A stretch of DNA of 64,000 nt, from contig JAWRVZ010000179.1 in the NCBI GenBank assembly GCA_037043235.1, positions 496,001-560,000 on the forward strand. Reading direction: 5' to 3'. The translations under genes were made by a program, and so were the position numbers. Within the stretch, counting starts at the first letter, position 1. Every line of letters begins with the position of its first letter. Below are positions 1-10,682 of this stretch, piece after piece. The notes under the pieces are model-generated. The model was not told the origin of the DNA and did not search any database. It saw nothing but the letters and a program-made list of their open reading frames with translations. The stretch comes from Rhodeus uyekii. Taxonomy: Eukaryota > Chordata > Actinopteri > Cypriniformes > Acheilognathidae.

Positions 1-2440
1 TATCAACTCATCATTTAACATATATTTTGGACATATTTTCATACTTGATGTTTTTGTATTTTATTTATAACTTTGCTTATCTGTATGTTTAAAGCAGATT
101 TTAGTAGTGCAGGTAGGTTTGTATAATAACATTATATCGGAAATATATAATGGGTAGTTAATGCATAATGTCTTTCTTAATTAATCAAAGAATTTACGCC
201 AAAATTTGTATGTATAAGGTGAACTGTGTGTTTGTCATTTTACCTTCACTAAGTCATTTCAGATCGTACTGTGGTGTACATATGTAATTTAAATTATTAA
301 GAGCTTATAAATCAATTATCAAATACACAGCAAAATTCTGTTTAAAGAAGCAATGAAACAGAAATAGTGACAGATATTTTCTTTCTTATTATGAGCAATT
401 TATTTAACATTAACCTACCCACTTTATTTATTTTACTGACACCTTTCCATTCACACTGTCTTAATATCTCATTTCTTTGATTAAACCTCTCTTTGCCCAT
501 TCAAAACACATTCACTGTTGACACACTTTTCAATATCTGTGATATCACTCAATCACTCCTGGCGACAGGGATATCTAGCATCAAATATCAATGATCTTTG
601 GGATTAAAATGAATGTTTTGCTCCAAAATCACTATAATGTTAAAATGTTTAAAATAGCATTGCTTCTCATCACAAAATGCATCGGAAAATATATTATTTT
701 ATACGATTCTAAATTGTGATACAGGCTATGTCAAATATTGTTGCATTAAAAACATACATACGTTCTAATGAAAAAAACAATAACAACAACAACAACAACA
801 TTTCTTGAAGAACACAGATAAAAAGACATACTGTTGCATTCATGTTTTTATTGTCTTAATTTTTTTTATTTTATTGTAAAATTAAGTCAAAACATCTCAA
901 CATTTTTTCAAAAATATTAATTGCTCTGCTGTTAGAGTGTTTAATACTAAATAATCAACTCATGTAGAGTAAAATAAAAAAAAATTAAATAAAAAGACCT
1001 TTGTAACATAGTAACTTGAGCAGATTTTCAGCAAACTATTTATTTACTCTTACTTCTACATAAGTAAATAATCTAATTATTTCTTTACCAACAATACTTT
1101 TACTTAGGTACAATTGTTTTAGCATTCATTCCACCTTTGCCTAAAATCCCCTATCAAGTCACCATAACAACCAGCATAGTTTTTGAAACGGTACTAATGA
1201 GGAAGTAAAGCTAGAAGTGAAAATCCTGCAATATCTCCAGATGTTCTATCTGTGAGACCATCGATTGCAGCAGATTAAGACCCAAGTCTGCCGTACAAGA
1301 CCACAATTCATTAGCGTCTGCACCGAGAGCAATATTTCAGTTTTCATTCAAGAAACGCTAGTCTTGGTCTTTTATTGGAATGACTCCACTAAGCTGGCCA
1401 GGATTTGGAGATGAACACCCTCAACGTCCCTGAAAAAACGCTTAGCGACAATACTAAATACGGTAAACCATAAAACCTTAAGCCTTGAATATTGCTGATG
1501 AATCTGAAAAGATTGTGATCTTGACTTGTCAGCTGTTCCACAGGGACACTTCTCCTTATAAGCTAGGATTGCACTTATTCAAATGTAATAGGGATTTATG
1601 GCAATACGCACAATAAAGTTTAATGTAGTATTATGGGTCACAGCTAGATCAAACCCGGACTAAACAACAGAAGATTACAGACACTATTACAGCATGCTCA
1701 TGTTATAAAACACAGACATTTTTACTGCACAAGTCCATTTTAATTGTCTTGTCTCAAAGCAAAATAACTACATGCTCGTGTGACAAGTTCATTCAAATCA
1801 TTACTGATTAGCCACTGGATACGAACATTGGCGTGACATGCACGAGATGCTCAGGAAATTGATGTGACATGTCTTGTGTATCAACTGCGCCACTCAAGCT
1901 GTCATCAAACTCTTTCAAGCATGACTGTTACCAAAGTGCCTCTTTATTTCCGTGTCTGCAGGCACAATGGAAAAATTTAATGAATATGTAAGAATCATCT
2001 TCAGGTTGGTGTTTTGCCATTGCAAAGCTCTTTAAGATCATTTTAATAATCACTGAGTACCAGTAGTATTTTTTTTAGTATTTAGAACTTTTGGTGACCT
2101 TTCAAAACACACACTGACCCCACTGGCAGAACTAGGAAATCTTTTTCTTGTATGGTGAATAAATATCTTTCATTTTGGTTTGTTCCTGACACTAAGATAT
2201 TGAATGATTTCAGAAGACTATATAAAATGCATAAACCAAATGGACCACTTGAGACTTTTATGAAAGTACGTGTAAACGTTATGATGCTTTTGCATGTGTT
2301 TTTTTTTTAGCTTTAAAGTTTCAGTCCAAGGTAAAAGCAAGGAGAAAAACAATATACAATTTGTATAAAAAAAAAAAAATTCTATAAAAGTTTTCCTTGT
2401 TCCAAAGAGGAAAGAATACAGTTTTGAAAAGAGTATTATT
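1..2440. other. Non-coding AT-rich stretch, no gene recognised
   Basis: I see no exon, RNA gene or clear transposon here. Open frames are short and low in complexity. There is a short AAC-repeat run at about 780-799 and several A or T homopolymers. The part at 1190-1440 is less AT-rich and has no stop-poor frame that I can match to a known family; it could be an old repeat or single-copy regulatory sequence. Confidence 0.6.
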
Positions 2441-2661
2441 ATATGATGTGACATGATATTTGTAATTAACCGTGAACAATGTCTATCAGCATTATATTAG
2501 CATGTTTATAAGACATTAATAAATTATGCATATATATATATATGTGAATCTGTATACACATATATACATATACATCATGACAGTATGTATATACATAATT
2601 TATTAATGTCTTAAATGCTGAAAAACATTGTTCACGGTTAATTACAAATATCATCACATAT
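2441..2661. repeat. Foldback (long inverted repeat) element
   Basis: The left arm, from about 2445, reads through TTTGTAATTAACCGTGAACA and then ACATTAATAAATTATG. The right arm, ending near 2661, is the reverse complement of the same blocks, so the whole segment can fold into one hairpin around an AT-rich centre. The left arm carries about 16 extra bases near 2495-2512 that the right arm lacks. No coding potential. It is probably a non-autonomous DNA transposon (MITE); superfamily not determined. Confidence 0.75.
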
Positions 2662-2665
2662 CAAG

Positions 2666-2701
2666 CTGAATTCACCCTATATATATATAGGGTGAATTCA
2701 G
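2666..2701. repeat. Perfect 36-bp palindrome
   Basis: The sequence is exactly self-complementary around position 2683.5: GAATTCACCC, twelve alternating T/A bases, then GGGTGAATTC, with one further matching pair of bases on each side of the 32-bp core. It overlaps the left end of the MITE at 2692-2768, so the duplicated end sequence may be the relic of a second, head-to-head copy of that element. Confidence 0.85.
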
Positions 2702-2768
2702 GTTGATTGAGACAATTTTTTGCTATTCTGATGAATTGGAAAAAGAGTCCCAATCAACCTGAATTTAC
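2692..2768. mobile_element. Short MITE with 22-bp terminal inverted repeats
   Basis: The left end begins GTGAATTCAGGTTGATTG and the right end, 2747-2768, is its reverse complement with two mismatches across 22 bp. The interior is about 33 bp and non-coding. Size and structure fit a miniature inverted-repeat DNA transposon; I did not assign a superfamily. Confidence 0.75.
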
Positions 2769-4048
2769 AATATAAACCTTAACTAGAATAATACATGTTA
2801 GAAAACTGTAGTGATATTTCTTACAAATTTCAAATTTTCTACTTTTCTCTGACACTTGTGCTACTTGTCCTACAACCTCTTTATGTAAATTATCTACGAT
2901 TAGCTAATTGCTTTGCATGTGAAATTAACTAGAGCACCTCTCCACCAAGCTGAATAGACATGTGTAACAATGTCAGTGACCTTTATATTGTAAAGATGAG
3001 AATCCTGTTTTCAAGTTATGTCCTTTTTAATCACAGCATTTATTATACATTTTAAATACATTTGTATGAAGTGAGTTAATGAAACTGTATACTTAATTTG
3101 TAGAACACTGTGAAATTACACATGAATATTGTTATTGCTTTAATGATAATGGGATTCAGGTTGCACTGAATATTCCCATAAAATGGCTCTAATGAAGCGT
3201 GCTTTATGAGAAAGTGTGCAGTCCATCACGACTGCAGTGCAGTTCATTATGAATGTTCAACAGATGTTTACTATTTTTCGACACAGCACAATCAGATGAT
3301 AGACATCAGTATTGATGGGATATCTACACCCTGGAGCTTAAGTAGTCATGTCAATAGATTGTTACCTGCTGACACTTCCCCTGAGAGAATATAGCTGTAG
3401 ATGCTACCTTGAGTTTGACAGGGACCATCGATATCACTGTGCCTGAGAAGGCATACGTCAGCTTCAATGGCAGCACATTTAGACCATAATCACTGACCTC
3501 CAGATATGACAGTTTTACTTATTCAGCTAACCAAAACTCACACAGTCCAACCTGAGTGCACTATAACAGTTCTTGATTCCCTATTGTTTAGACTCAACAG
3601 TAGTGGTGCGTGACTCTATGTAGCCTTCTGCTAACAACCATAATGAGATGCTATTTCCATTTTATTGTTTCTCATGTCTGGTCTCATCAAAAGTCAGAAC
3701 CAGAATTTAACTTAAGTTACAAGTACACAACAGACTGGAATCATTGGTTATAAAAAAATTAAATAAGCTCAGATTCAATATGTGCTGTTGTTTATTGCCA
3801 CTTTTTTTTTTTAACAGGATACGATTACATTGAAGACCAAAAAAATTAGGCAAGAACATCCATAGATTATTTAATCAGTAAAAAATAACCTATTTGATAG
3901 ATTATACAATGCATTTTATTACTGTGATTCAAAGCATAAAATCCAGCATCTTACATACAAGTAAGTTTTCACTATTAAAAGATCTTCAGAAATCATTCTA
4001 ATAACAGCTTGGCAGCAGATATATTAGGTTACAGTCAATTAAAAACCT
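2769..4048. other. Non-coding stretch, no gene recognised
   Basis: No recognisable gene or full mobile element. A 62-codon open frame at 3206-3394 shows no known motif and lies in sequence of ordinary composition; I treat it as chance. Confidence 0.6.
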
Positions 4049-4053
4049 GGCGC

Positions 4054-4411
4054 TCTCACGGTCCTGTCTTGTCATTGTTCCCTTCCAGGTCCCTTTATGC
4101 ATCTTCCAGGTCCTTCACGCTCCCGTCTGTCTAATCACTTACCTAAAGACGTGTCAGCTGTTCCCTATTCGCCTCATGTGTATTTATACCCTCCTGTGTT
4201 CCCTTGTCTTTGTCGGATGTTAAAGTGAACTATGTTTTGTGAAGTTACGTGTGTGGATGCTTTTCTTTTCGTATTTCACGTATTCCTAGTTCTTTGAGTT
4301 TTGCACCAAGAGAGTGCCGTTCTTTTTCTAGTTTAATGAAAAAAGTATTTTCAGTTGCATCTCCGTGTCTCCTCGTCTCTGTGCATCGTACACTGGACCC
4401 ACTGCATTAAA
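4054..4411 (+). mobile_element. Solo LTR, gypsy/sushi-like
   Basis: The segment starts TCTCACGGTCCTG, one base away from the TGTCACGG start expected, and ends ...GCATTAAA. It is flanked on both sides by GGCGC (4049-4053 and 4412-4416), a 5-bp target duplication. Inside it has a TATTTATA promoter-like box near 4183-4190 and, about 25 bp on, GTCGGATGTT (4212-4221), a one-base variant of the presumed RNA 5' end of the complete element at 16757. The 3' part has the CATCTCCGTGTCTCCTCGTC type tail shared with the LTR at 34029. No internal region remains, so this is a solo LTR left by LTR-LTR recombination. Confidence 0.75.
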
Positions 4412-4611
4412 GGCGCATGGATGCACTGTTACTCTGAAACATGACTGACTATTAATATAAATGTTCAAAGAAACGGGCATTTTGAGATTATTTGGAGTGT
4501 ATTTTACCATTTAAGCGCTATAAACAGCAAAAAGAACTCAACATTGTACTGAGAGTCGAATTTATGCTTGTGCACTTTGGTTGTGAGCACAAATCCAGAA
4601 AAAGAAATGAT

Positions 4612-4880
4612 GCACAAGATCAGTGTGAGTTTAGACCAAGAAAAAGGTAGGTTTAGACTGAGTCAAGATCAAGACCAGAATCTGTATCAACTGTCTTATA
4701 TTTAATCAATAAATAAGTTAACAATAAGACACTGTATAGAGCAGTTACCAATCAAATCACTAAGAATAAAATTGTGTAGAAAAGAGTAAAAAAAGAGCAC
4801 TCTTGCTTGTGATACTGATTAATTATATCCTATGTTATACACGTATATTTTTGCAATCATATCTTGAATTTTATGGGCAT
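4612..4880 (+). repeat. Copy of the 'gaccaag' repeat family (diverged)
   Basis: This segment aligns by eye with 34500-34860: both have GAGTCAAGA-type blocks followed by TCAATCAATAAATA, an AATAAGACACTATATAGAG-like block, TTACCAATCAA, TTGTGATA and TTTTGCAATCAT in the same order. It is a truncated copy of the larger element described at 34391. Non-coding. Confidence 0.65.
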
Positions 4881-5012
4881 TCATATTAATTTTGGGCATT
4901 TTTGAGACAATCCTGTATTGATTTATAACCCGGGACCACAATGACAAAAGAAATCACATTGGAAATAAGTTTTCTAACAATGTAAAGCTCTTTTCTGTTC
5001 ATTTTAGTCAAG

Positions 5013-5110
5013 TTAAAGGGATAGCTCACGCAAAAATTACAAATGTGTAAGACTTTCGTTCATCTTCGTTCACACAAATGAAGATCTGAGAGCTTTCTGC
5101 ACTCTCCATT
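5013..5110 (+). mobile_element. Partial MITE end (AAAGGGATAG type)
   Basis: It starts GTTAAAGGGATAGCTCACGC and continues with a CTTTCGTTCATCTTCGTTC block, matching one end of the common fish MITE seen whole at 20507-20719. The opposite terminus is not found, so this is one end of a broken copy. Confidence 0.55.
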
Positions 5111-7440
5111 GACAGCTAGAATCATGTTCAGGTCAGGTAGGCCTTATAAGGACATGTGAAACCACTGAAGTCACTTTCAAAGGGAATGTTTATGAAAGCA
5201 TTGGAAATGAGGACATGCTATTAGGTCAGAACATATTCAACCTGTTGCACAATGCTTTCAACTCAGCGTAGTCATGCTTCAGATTGCACCGATAAAAGGA
5301 AACAATGCCTAGTCAATGGTTAGCAATGATTTCTTGATCTTTCTTGCGAGAGCTGGCAGATAAAAGGAAACAAGCCATTTCTATTAAATATTCAAGAAAC
5401 TCTCACAAGCCGAGCATATGATTTATTGATTGAAAAAGCGGAACAATAGAGAGCAACTTTTTTAAAAGCTCCTTGGAGTGAAGGCAACTTTTTTATGTGT
5501 AAGAAGAGCTGCCAGGACCTCTCTAAAGCCATTTGAGCGCTTAGCTCGGTTGTATTGGGTTAACACACTATTCACAAAATGCTAATGGAGTACCCTGGGA
5601 ACTTTCCTCAAATCTAGCACCAAGGTTAGCATTCTTTCAAAACAATCCTTCAGGGGAGATATTAAATCCACCTAGAGACTGGAGAAATAGGCTGAGAGGG
5701 GGGAAAAGCTGAAACAGCAATTTGTTTTTTTAAATCAACCAGAGGCTTGGGAATACGGGACGTTCAGGATCACCATACCTCAAGCGCCTTTGCAAAGTGG
5801 GTGTTTTATGCTATGTTGGGCTTTTGCTCCTTAATAGGCCACAGTAGAGAAGTCGTTTGTACTGCCGCTTTGCAGTCCATTGCATTTTGGCCTATCACAG
5901 GCTGTTGTAAAGGCCAGTGTCCATGTGCAGTTAAGGTTGTGTTACACCACCAGCATACACAAGCTTTAAAAAAAATCTAATTTATGTACTAGCCTCCAGC
6001 TGTCTTCCCAGCCTCTGTCCCTGGTGGCATTATAATAAAGGTAAAAGAATATATAGAGTATTTGTTGATCAATATTTACAAAAAAATGGTATGCCTTCCA
6101 ATATTTATTTTGTGCAAGAATGGGAATTATTTTTCATAATATAATATTAAGCATAGATATAAATATGTAGATTCTGCATTAACAACTTTTTCTGGTCATC
6201 ATGATACATCTGCATGCCTGAAAAATGTAACATTCTCATTGTATTTGCTTGTATGTTTTCTAACTGTTTGATTTGTATTATCTTAGAACTGTATATTACT
6301 TTGACATAGTAACCTCTGACCACCAGCTAATCATAACATTATATAATTTTAATATGCATTTTTTGTAAAGCTGAAAACAAGGGAAGTCAAAAGGCACCAA
6401 ACCTGTTTTAATACAATATTTTTTTTTTTTTATATTTTGTGCACCACAAAAGAGAGACCCAGATTCACAGACTGAATGTCTCTCACAGAATGTTTTGCCC
6501 CTCGCAGTATGTCAGAACTAACCTAACGCTAACCCTAACGTTTATATAATCATTGATTTCTTTATGCGAGTAAAATTAAACCACAGGGCGGTGTAACTAC
6601 CCCATCTTTTCAGCCTCATCCCACTACAATCCCTGTTAAAAGTCCCTACAGTGCATAAGTGCAGGTTTGCACAGTAAAGTGATATGCCAGGTTCAATTTT
6701 AAAGCGGCCGGTCACAGGTGCTCTTAAATCTGCTGTGGATTGGCTCAGAGTCTTAATGGGTTTAAACACTTGTTGGAAGTTAATATACTATTTTTGTTTT
6801 AATTAACCATTTCAGACTTTGTCCCATTACAAGATGGGTTGTTTTCCCCATGGTTTACTCATGATCCTATGGATCTGTACAGGACAATGTTTTTAAATGT
6901 TAAGCTAATCATACAAATGTTGGAACTGTTCTTCTGAAAATGGACTACTATGTTAGATGATTTGTTGACTGACAAACAAAAATGTTCTGACAGGCTGATA
7001 AATGTGTGTAGTGGATCCAATCAAGGACTCACTGCTGTTAGCATTCTGGCCTAGAACCAGTAACAAATTAAAATGTTTTGAGGATAAATCACCAGTGGGC
7101 AAAATTAAACCACATGGAGAGAAATATCCAACGTTATACAGACAATTAAATTATTTGCTGTTAGTTTATGTGTACATGACGACTGACGTCTTTGAGACTG
7201 CATTGCGCCTTGCTGTTTTCCAGCATCTTACGCCAAGAGTGCTATACTTTTAGGATGCCTTGTAAAATGAAATATACTCTGGATTAGATTCCGTATAGCT
7301 TTTTTTTTTATCTTTCAAAAACAAGATTTTGATAAGAACTTCCTGCATTGCTTGGTACAAAAATCACCTGAGATTACATACAGTACAGGGAGCATGATTA
7401 ATTACTAATTGAACACTTGTTTTGTGATGTCTGTCTTACT
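5111..7440. other. Non-coding stretch, no gene recognised
   Basis: No exon or transposon is evident. Short frames at 5747-5980, 6542-6769 and 7002-7253 show no family motif and are not supported by splice-like borders. The block at 5500-5700 has mixed composition and might be regulatory, without direct support. Confidence 0.55.
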
Positions 7441-7447
7441 GAATCAT

Positions 7448-7471
7448 ACACACACACACACACACACACAG
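7448..7471. repeat. (CA)n microsatellite
   Basis: An uninterrupted run of about twelve CA units. Confidence 0.95.
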
Positions 7472-7671
7472 TTAGATCTACAGAGATATATGTCAATAGA
7501 GAAACATTAATGTGTTTTTGAAATAGAGTATAATCACCAATGCGAGAAAAAAATCATAGGTATATCTGATTGCAGATACTAATGTTTTCTCACTGGAGCA
7601 GTTTTGTAATTTGTAATTGTAATTGATATATTTCTCTTACTTTTGTTAGCGTATCACAGATAATAATACAA

Positions 7672-7739
7672 ATAATTCATTATATTTATATAGCGCTTTA
7701 TCAAAGACTCTCAAAACGCTTACATGGACGGGGGAATCT
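7672..7739. repeat. Short dispersed repeat 'tatagcgctttat'
   Basis: The segment TTATATAGCGCTTTATCAAA followed by CTCTCAAAACGCTTACAT resembles a short module often seen at the ends of dispersed repeats in fish and other animals. It abuts the pogo-like fragment. Class not assigned. Confidence 0.4.
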
Positions 7740-8101
7740 CCTCCAAGCCTGTAAGGCTTGATTTTTCTGCAAGTTCTTTTTGCGGCTGAACGGCACTGCG
7801 CAGCAAGAGCGAGTGAAGCGTCATCGGAGTGAGTGACTATACAGACCGTGATGCAAGAACAACACGAACTCAACGCATGCGCACTGAACTCGGTACTATC
7901 ATTAGTCACGGGGATCGAGATAACTGATGTTAAGTCGTGTGTTTGTCCCTCTTTTGTGCTCGAGATATTAGGGTTCGGCGACATCTACATAACCGAAAAG
8001 TAAATGCTAAGAAAAATAGAGAGTTTGGCGGTTCCACTTCAAAAACATCGACATAACAGGGTTGGCGAGTTAACCGAGCTCGAGATAAGTGGGTTCCACT
8101 T
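7740..8101 (-). mobile_element. Pogo/Tigger-like DNA transposon, 5' end fragment
   Basis: Read on the minus strand from 8101, this begins AGTGGAACCCACTTATCTCG and continues with GTTAACTCGCCAACC, then TATTAGGGTTCGGCG blocks on the plus strand. The same order is found in plus orientation at 27471-27830. The match runs through a GAAAAATCAAGCC-type block near 7752 (minus strand), after which homology is lost. It keeps only the left terminal and subterminal region; no transposase domain is present. The 112-codon minus frame at 7646-7984 lies inside and is not a gene. Confidence 0.75.
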
Positions 8102-8330
8102 TATAAATAAATAAATAAATAAACAATAAAAATGGCAGCCCCTCATGGACAAACAAAACACAAAGTAAAATCCAGGCCTTGTCCTTTCACGTCCTTCACT
8201 GTCGACGCTCCTGCTTTTATGCTCCCGTAGCTCCTTCGCGAGATACGAGGCCAGTGCGGCGCACAGGAGACGCTCATTATCAATCACGCCGTTCCCTCAC
8301 AGCCCACGACCCCACCCTGCTTGCCACACA
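8102..8330 (-). mobile_element. Solo-LTR-like repeat, truncated (same family as 25579)
   Basis: It shares with 25650-25860, in the same order, GCAGTCCCTCA-like, AATCCAGGCC, GTCCTTCACTGTCG, CTCCTxxTTTTATGC and GACGCTCATTATCAATCA blocks. On the minus strand this gives a promoter-like GCATAAAAG box and a downstream poly(A)-type region, which suits an LTR. The 3' LTR end is missing where it meets the pogo-like fragment. Confidence 0.6.
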
Positions 8331-9050
8331 TGAATAACAACATGATGAAAGAACAGTACAAGATAGGTGCGATATACTAAACCAGGATTGTAGATAGAGA
8401 AAATATGCATGTCTCAGTTATAAATCACACATATTGTCCCAGACGACACTAGATTTGCAAATCATCTTGTGGATGCATACATTTCTACAGAACCTGTGAT
8501 TAAAAAAAAAGCAACAACAACAGATTTGATAAAAATCAAATATATTTTCCAAACATCTGACTGCTTTTATCTACATAATGTTAACACTACAGCGTTCCAG
8601 TACTCCAGTCATAAACTACATCAAATCAACATGACATAAAAATGGTTTTGTCTTACTCAAAGCTGGATTTTATTTCCAGAGAGAATACTGCATATGTGTT
8701 ATGGAGACGATTGTTATTTGTGGTGTCTGAGATACTGAAATGAAAGCGTGTGAAAATATCAGCGTAAACAGAAGGACTCAGTTGCACAAATGTATCATTT
8801 ATATGCGTTCTGGAATGAATGTTTATTCGTGTATGTGACATGCGATTAAAAACCAATAAGCACCTCATAAGAGAGTAGGAGTAACGTTAGCATTAATGAA
8901 AGAAATGAAATTTTCAATTAAAATCATGATTAAATGGAAGTTTTTCTGTGACTTTTTTGGTCGCACAAGTTGAATACATTTACAAAATTGTGTCTGAAAT
9001 GGGTTACTAAATATTAACTTTTTGTTTATTGAACTGTTATAAAACTGAAG
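8331..9050. other. Non-coding stretch, no gene recognised
   Basis: AT-rich sequence without a recognisable gene or repeat. The frame at 8653-8868 (minus) has no motif. Confidence 0.55.
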
Positions 9051-9054
9051 AGCC

Positions 9055-9142
9055 GATTAGAATGTCAATGTGTATCTTGAATGCAATGTAAGTCGCTTTG
9101 GATAAAAGCATCTGCCAAATGCATAAATGTAAATGTAAAATT
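9055..9142 (+). mobile_element. SINE 3' tail (tRNA-SINE family seen at 13465)
   Basis: It contains GATTAGAATGTCAATGTGTA, then GTAAGTCGCTTTGGATAAAA and CATCTGCCAAATGCATAAAT followed by repeated AATGTAA units. The same tail follows the tRNA-like head at 13465-13645 and 44457-44572. The head is missing, so this is a 5'-truncated copy. Confidence 0.8.
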
Positions 9143-9800
9143 AGCATCCATTTTTCAAACTACTCTTGAATCTCTGGGCAATTTGTAATTCATTTTGGTG
9201 GTATTTTTGCCATGCCAAAACCTGTTCTAACCCTAGTTAGCATCACCAAAAACATGACTCTCTGCAACATTTTCTTGAGTTTAGAATAATGTGTTGTTTT
9301 TATATACAAAAATGTAAATGTAAAATGTACTTAAATGTAAAAAAAATTCAGTATTGTCGATACACTGCTTGAACAGGCTATGGATGTGTCCTGTCTCATC
9401 TCAGTCATGCTCACTGCTAAACTTGGCTTATAGCCAGCAAGACTTGTGTGCCAGTTCGAGATTGCTGATTGGAGTTGTGACCTCATTATGAGTAACAACT
9501 GAGATGTGACTGGTCAAATATGCTAAATAAACATTAAATATTTACTGCATTAAACCAGTATTAAAGTAGTAACTATGTAAAAATGCTTACTTCTGTTAAT
9601 TTCTGAAGTGTGCATACAATGGACACGTTACTATCCCATGAGGCCATAGGAGAGGATTTGTGAATCACACAACTGACGCTGACAGGTCACATGATATTGA
9701 CAACATGGCGAATGTGGTATTTCCAGATTACATTCATACATATTCATACACACTCATACTATTTAGAACACACTCTTTGTTGAAAGGTGAAAAACAAAGG
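9143..9800. other. Non-coding stretch, no gene recognised
   Basis: No gene or repeat could be named. The frame at 9660-9848 runs into the MITE at 9806 and is not a gene. Confidence 0.55.
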
Positions 9801-9805
9801 GTATT

Positions 9806-9951
9806 GGTAACCCTTTATTTTGATGGTCTCTTTTTAACATTCTGTTGATTATAAGTAACTTTGCAGATACATGTAAACTAAATCTCTATGTGCAATGCAA
9901 CTTATTGTCAACAGAATGTGTTAAACGGGCCATCAAAATAAAGTAAAATGT
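9806..9951. mobile_element. MITE with about 60-bp terminal inverted repeats
   Basis: The left arm has CTTTATTTTGATGG, then TTAACATTCTGTTGA and TAAGT. The right arm has the reverse complements TCAACAGAATGTGTTAA and CCATCAAAATAAAG. The two arms meet almost without an interior, so the element is nearly all inverted repeat. Non-coding; superfamily not determined. Confidence 0.8.
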
Positions 9952-9999
9952 GTTTTTACATGACAACAATGCATTTTTGAAAAGTTTCACCCATATATG

Positions 10000-10259
10000 T
10001 GTTACGTAATCTCGGATGGAAACTGACGAAGACAGACAATGAACAGAAATACCCTCTTAATGACAGAACTCAGAAGCATGTAACACTGACAATAACCAAC
10101 AAAGGAATGAACAAAACAGGTAGACTATACACACGCACACAGGAAATGAGGAAGATAAACATGAACACCTGAACACAGTTAAACCAATTAGACACTATGG
10201 AAACAAATGAATACCAACACAGACAAAAAAAGTCCAGACAGCATGAGATAAGTGTAACA
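10000..10259 (-). mobile_element. Solo LTR, 260 bp
   Basis: On the plus strand the segment starts TGTTACGTAATC and ends AGTGTAACA. It is flanked by ATATG at 9995-9999 and 10260-10264, a 5-bp target duplication. Reading the minus strand gives TGTTACAC at the start and GTAACA at the end, the usual TG...CA LTR borders; the T-rich sense strand suggests minus orientation. The 75-codon minus frame inside is not a gene. This family differs in sequence from the 16757 element. Confidence 0.85.
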
Positions 10260-10264
10260 ATATG

Positions 10265-10677
10265 ACAAGGTTGTGAAAACAATCCACATCCACACACAAG
10301 GACTAAAAACGCTGTATTCTGCTGTCAGGCCAGTAGCTGGAGGCGTCACTTCGTAAAACACTAATGACCTACAGAATTAACGTAATACACATGCACATGA
10401 CATCCCCGTTTTCATGTAACGGTCAACTGTTCTCATATAAATGCACACCCAAAATGCATAAAACGTCTTCTGTTTCTATTTAAAAATGGTGTTGTGAAAA
10501 TGCTCACAAAAAGTGAACAAAACAGAACATACACCAAACAATAATTATTTAAATATAGTCATTTTAGTCTGAGGAAAATAGACAGAAATTTATGAGTTGT
10601 TAAAATACTGATTACATTCAAGACAAAAAAAAAACTTGAGTTCAAAAGTAGCCTACCTTTTTCAACTATAAAGCAAA
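10265..10677. other. Non-coding stretch, no gene recognised
   Basis: No recognisable feature apart from A-rich runs. Confidence 0.55.
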
Positions 10678-10682
10678 CTCGT

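Noticed and set aside
6505..6545. Telomere-like CTAACCCTAAC words
   Set aside because: Only two irregular units; no array.
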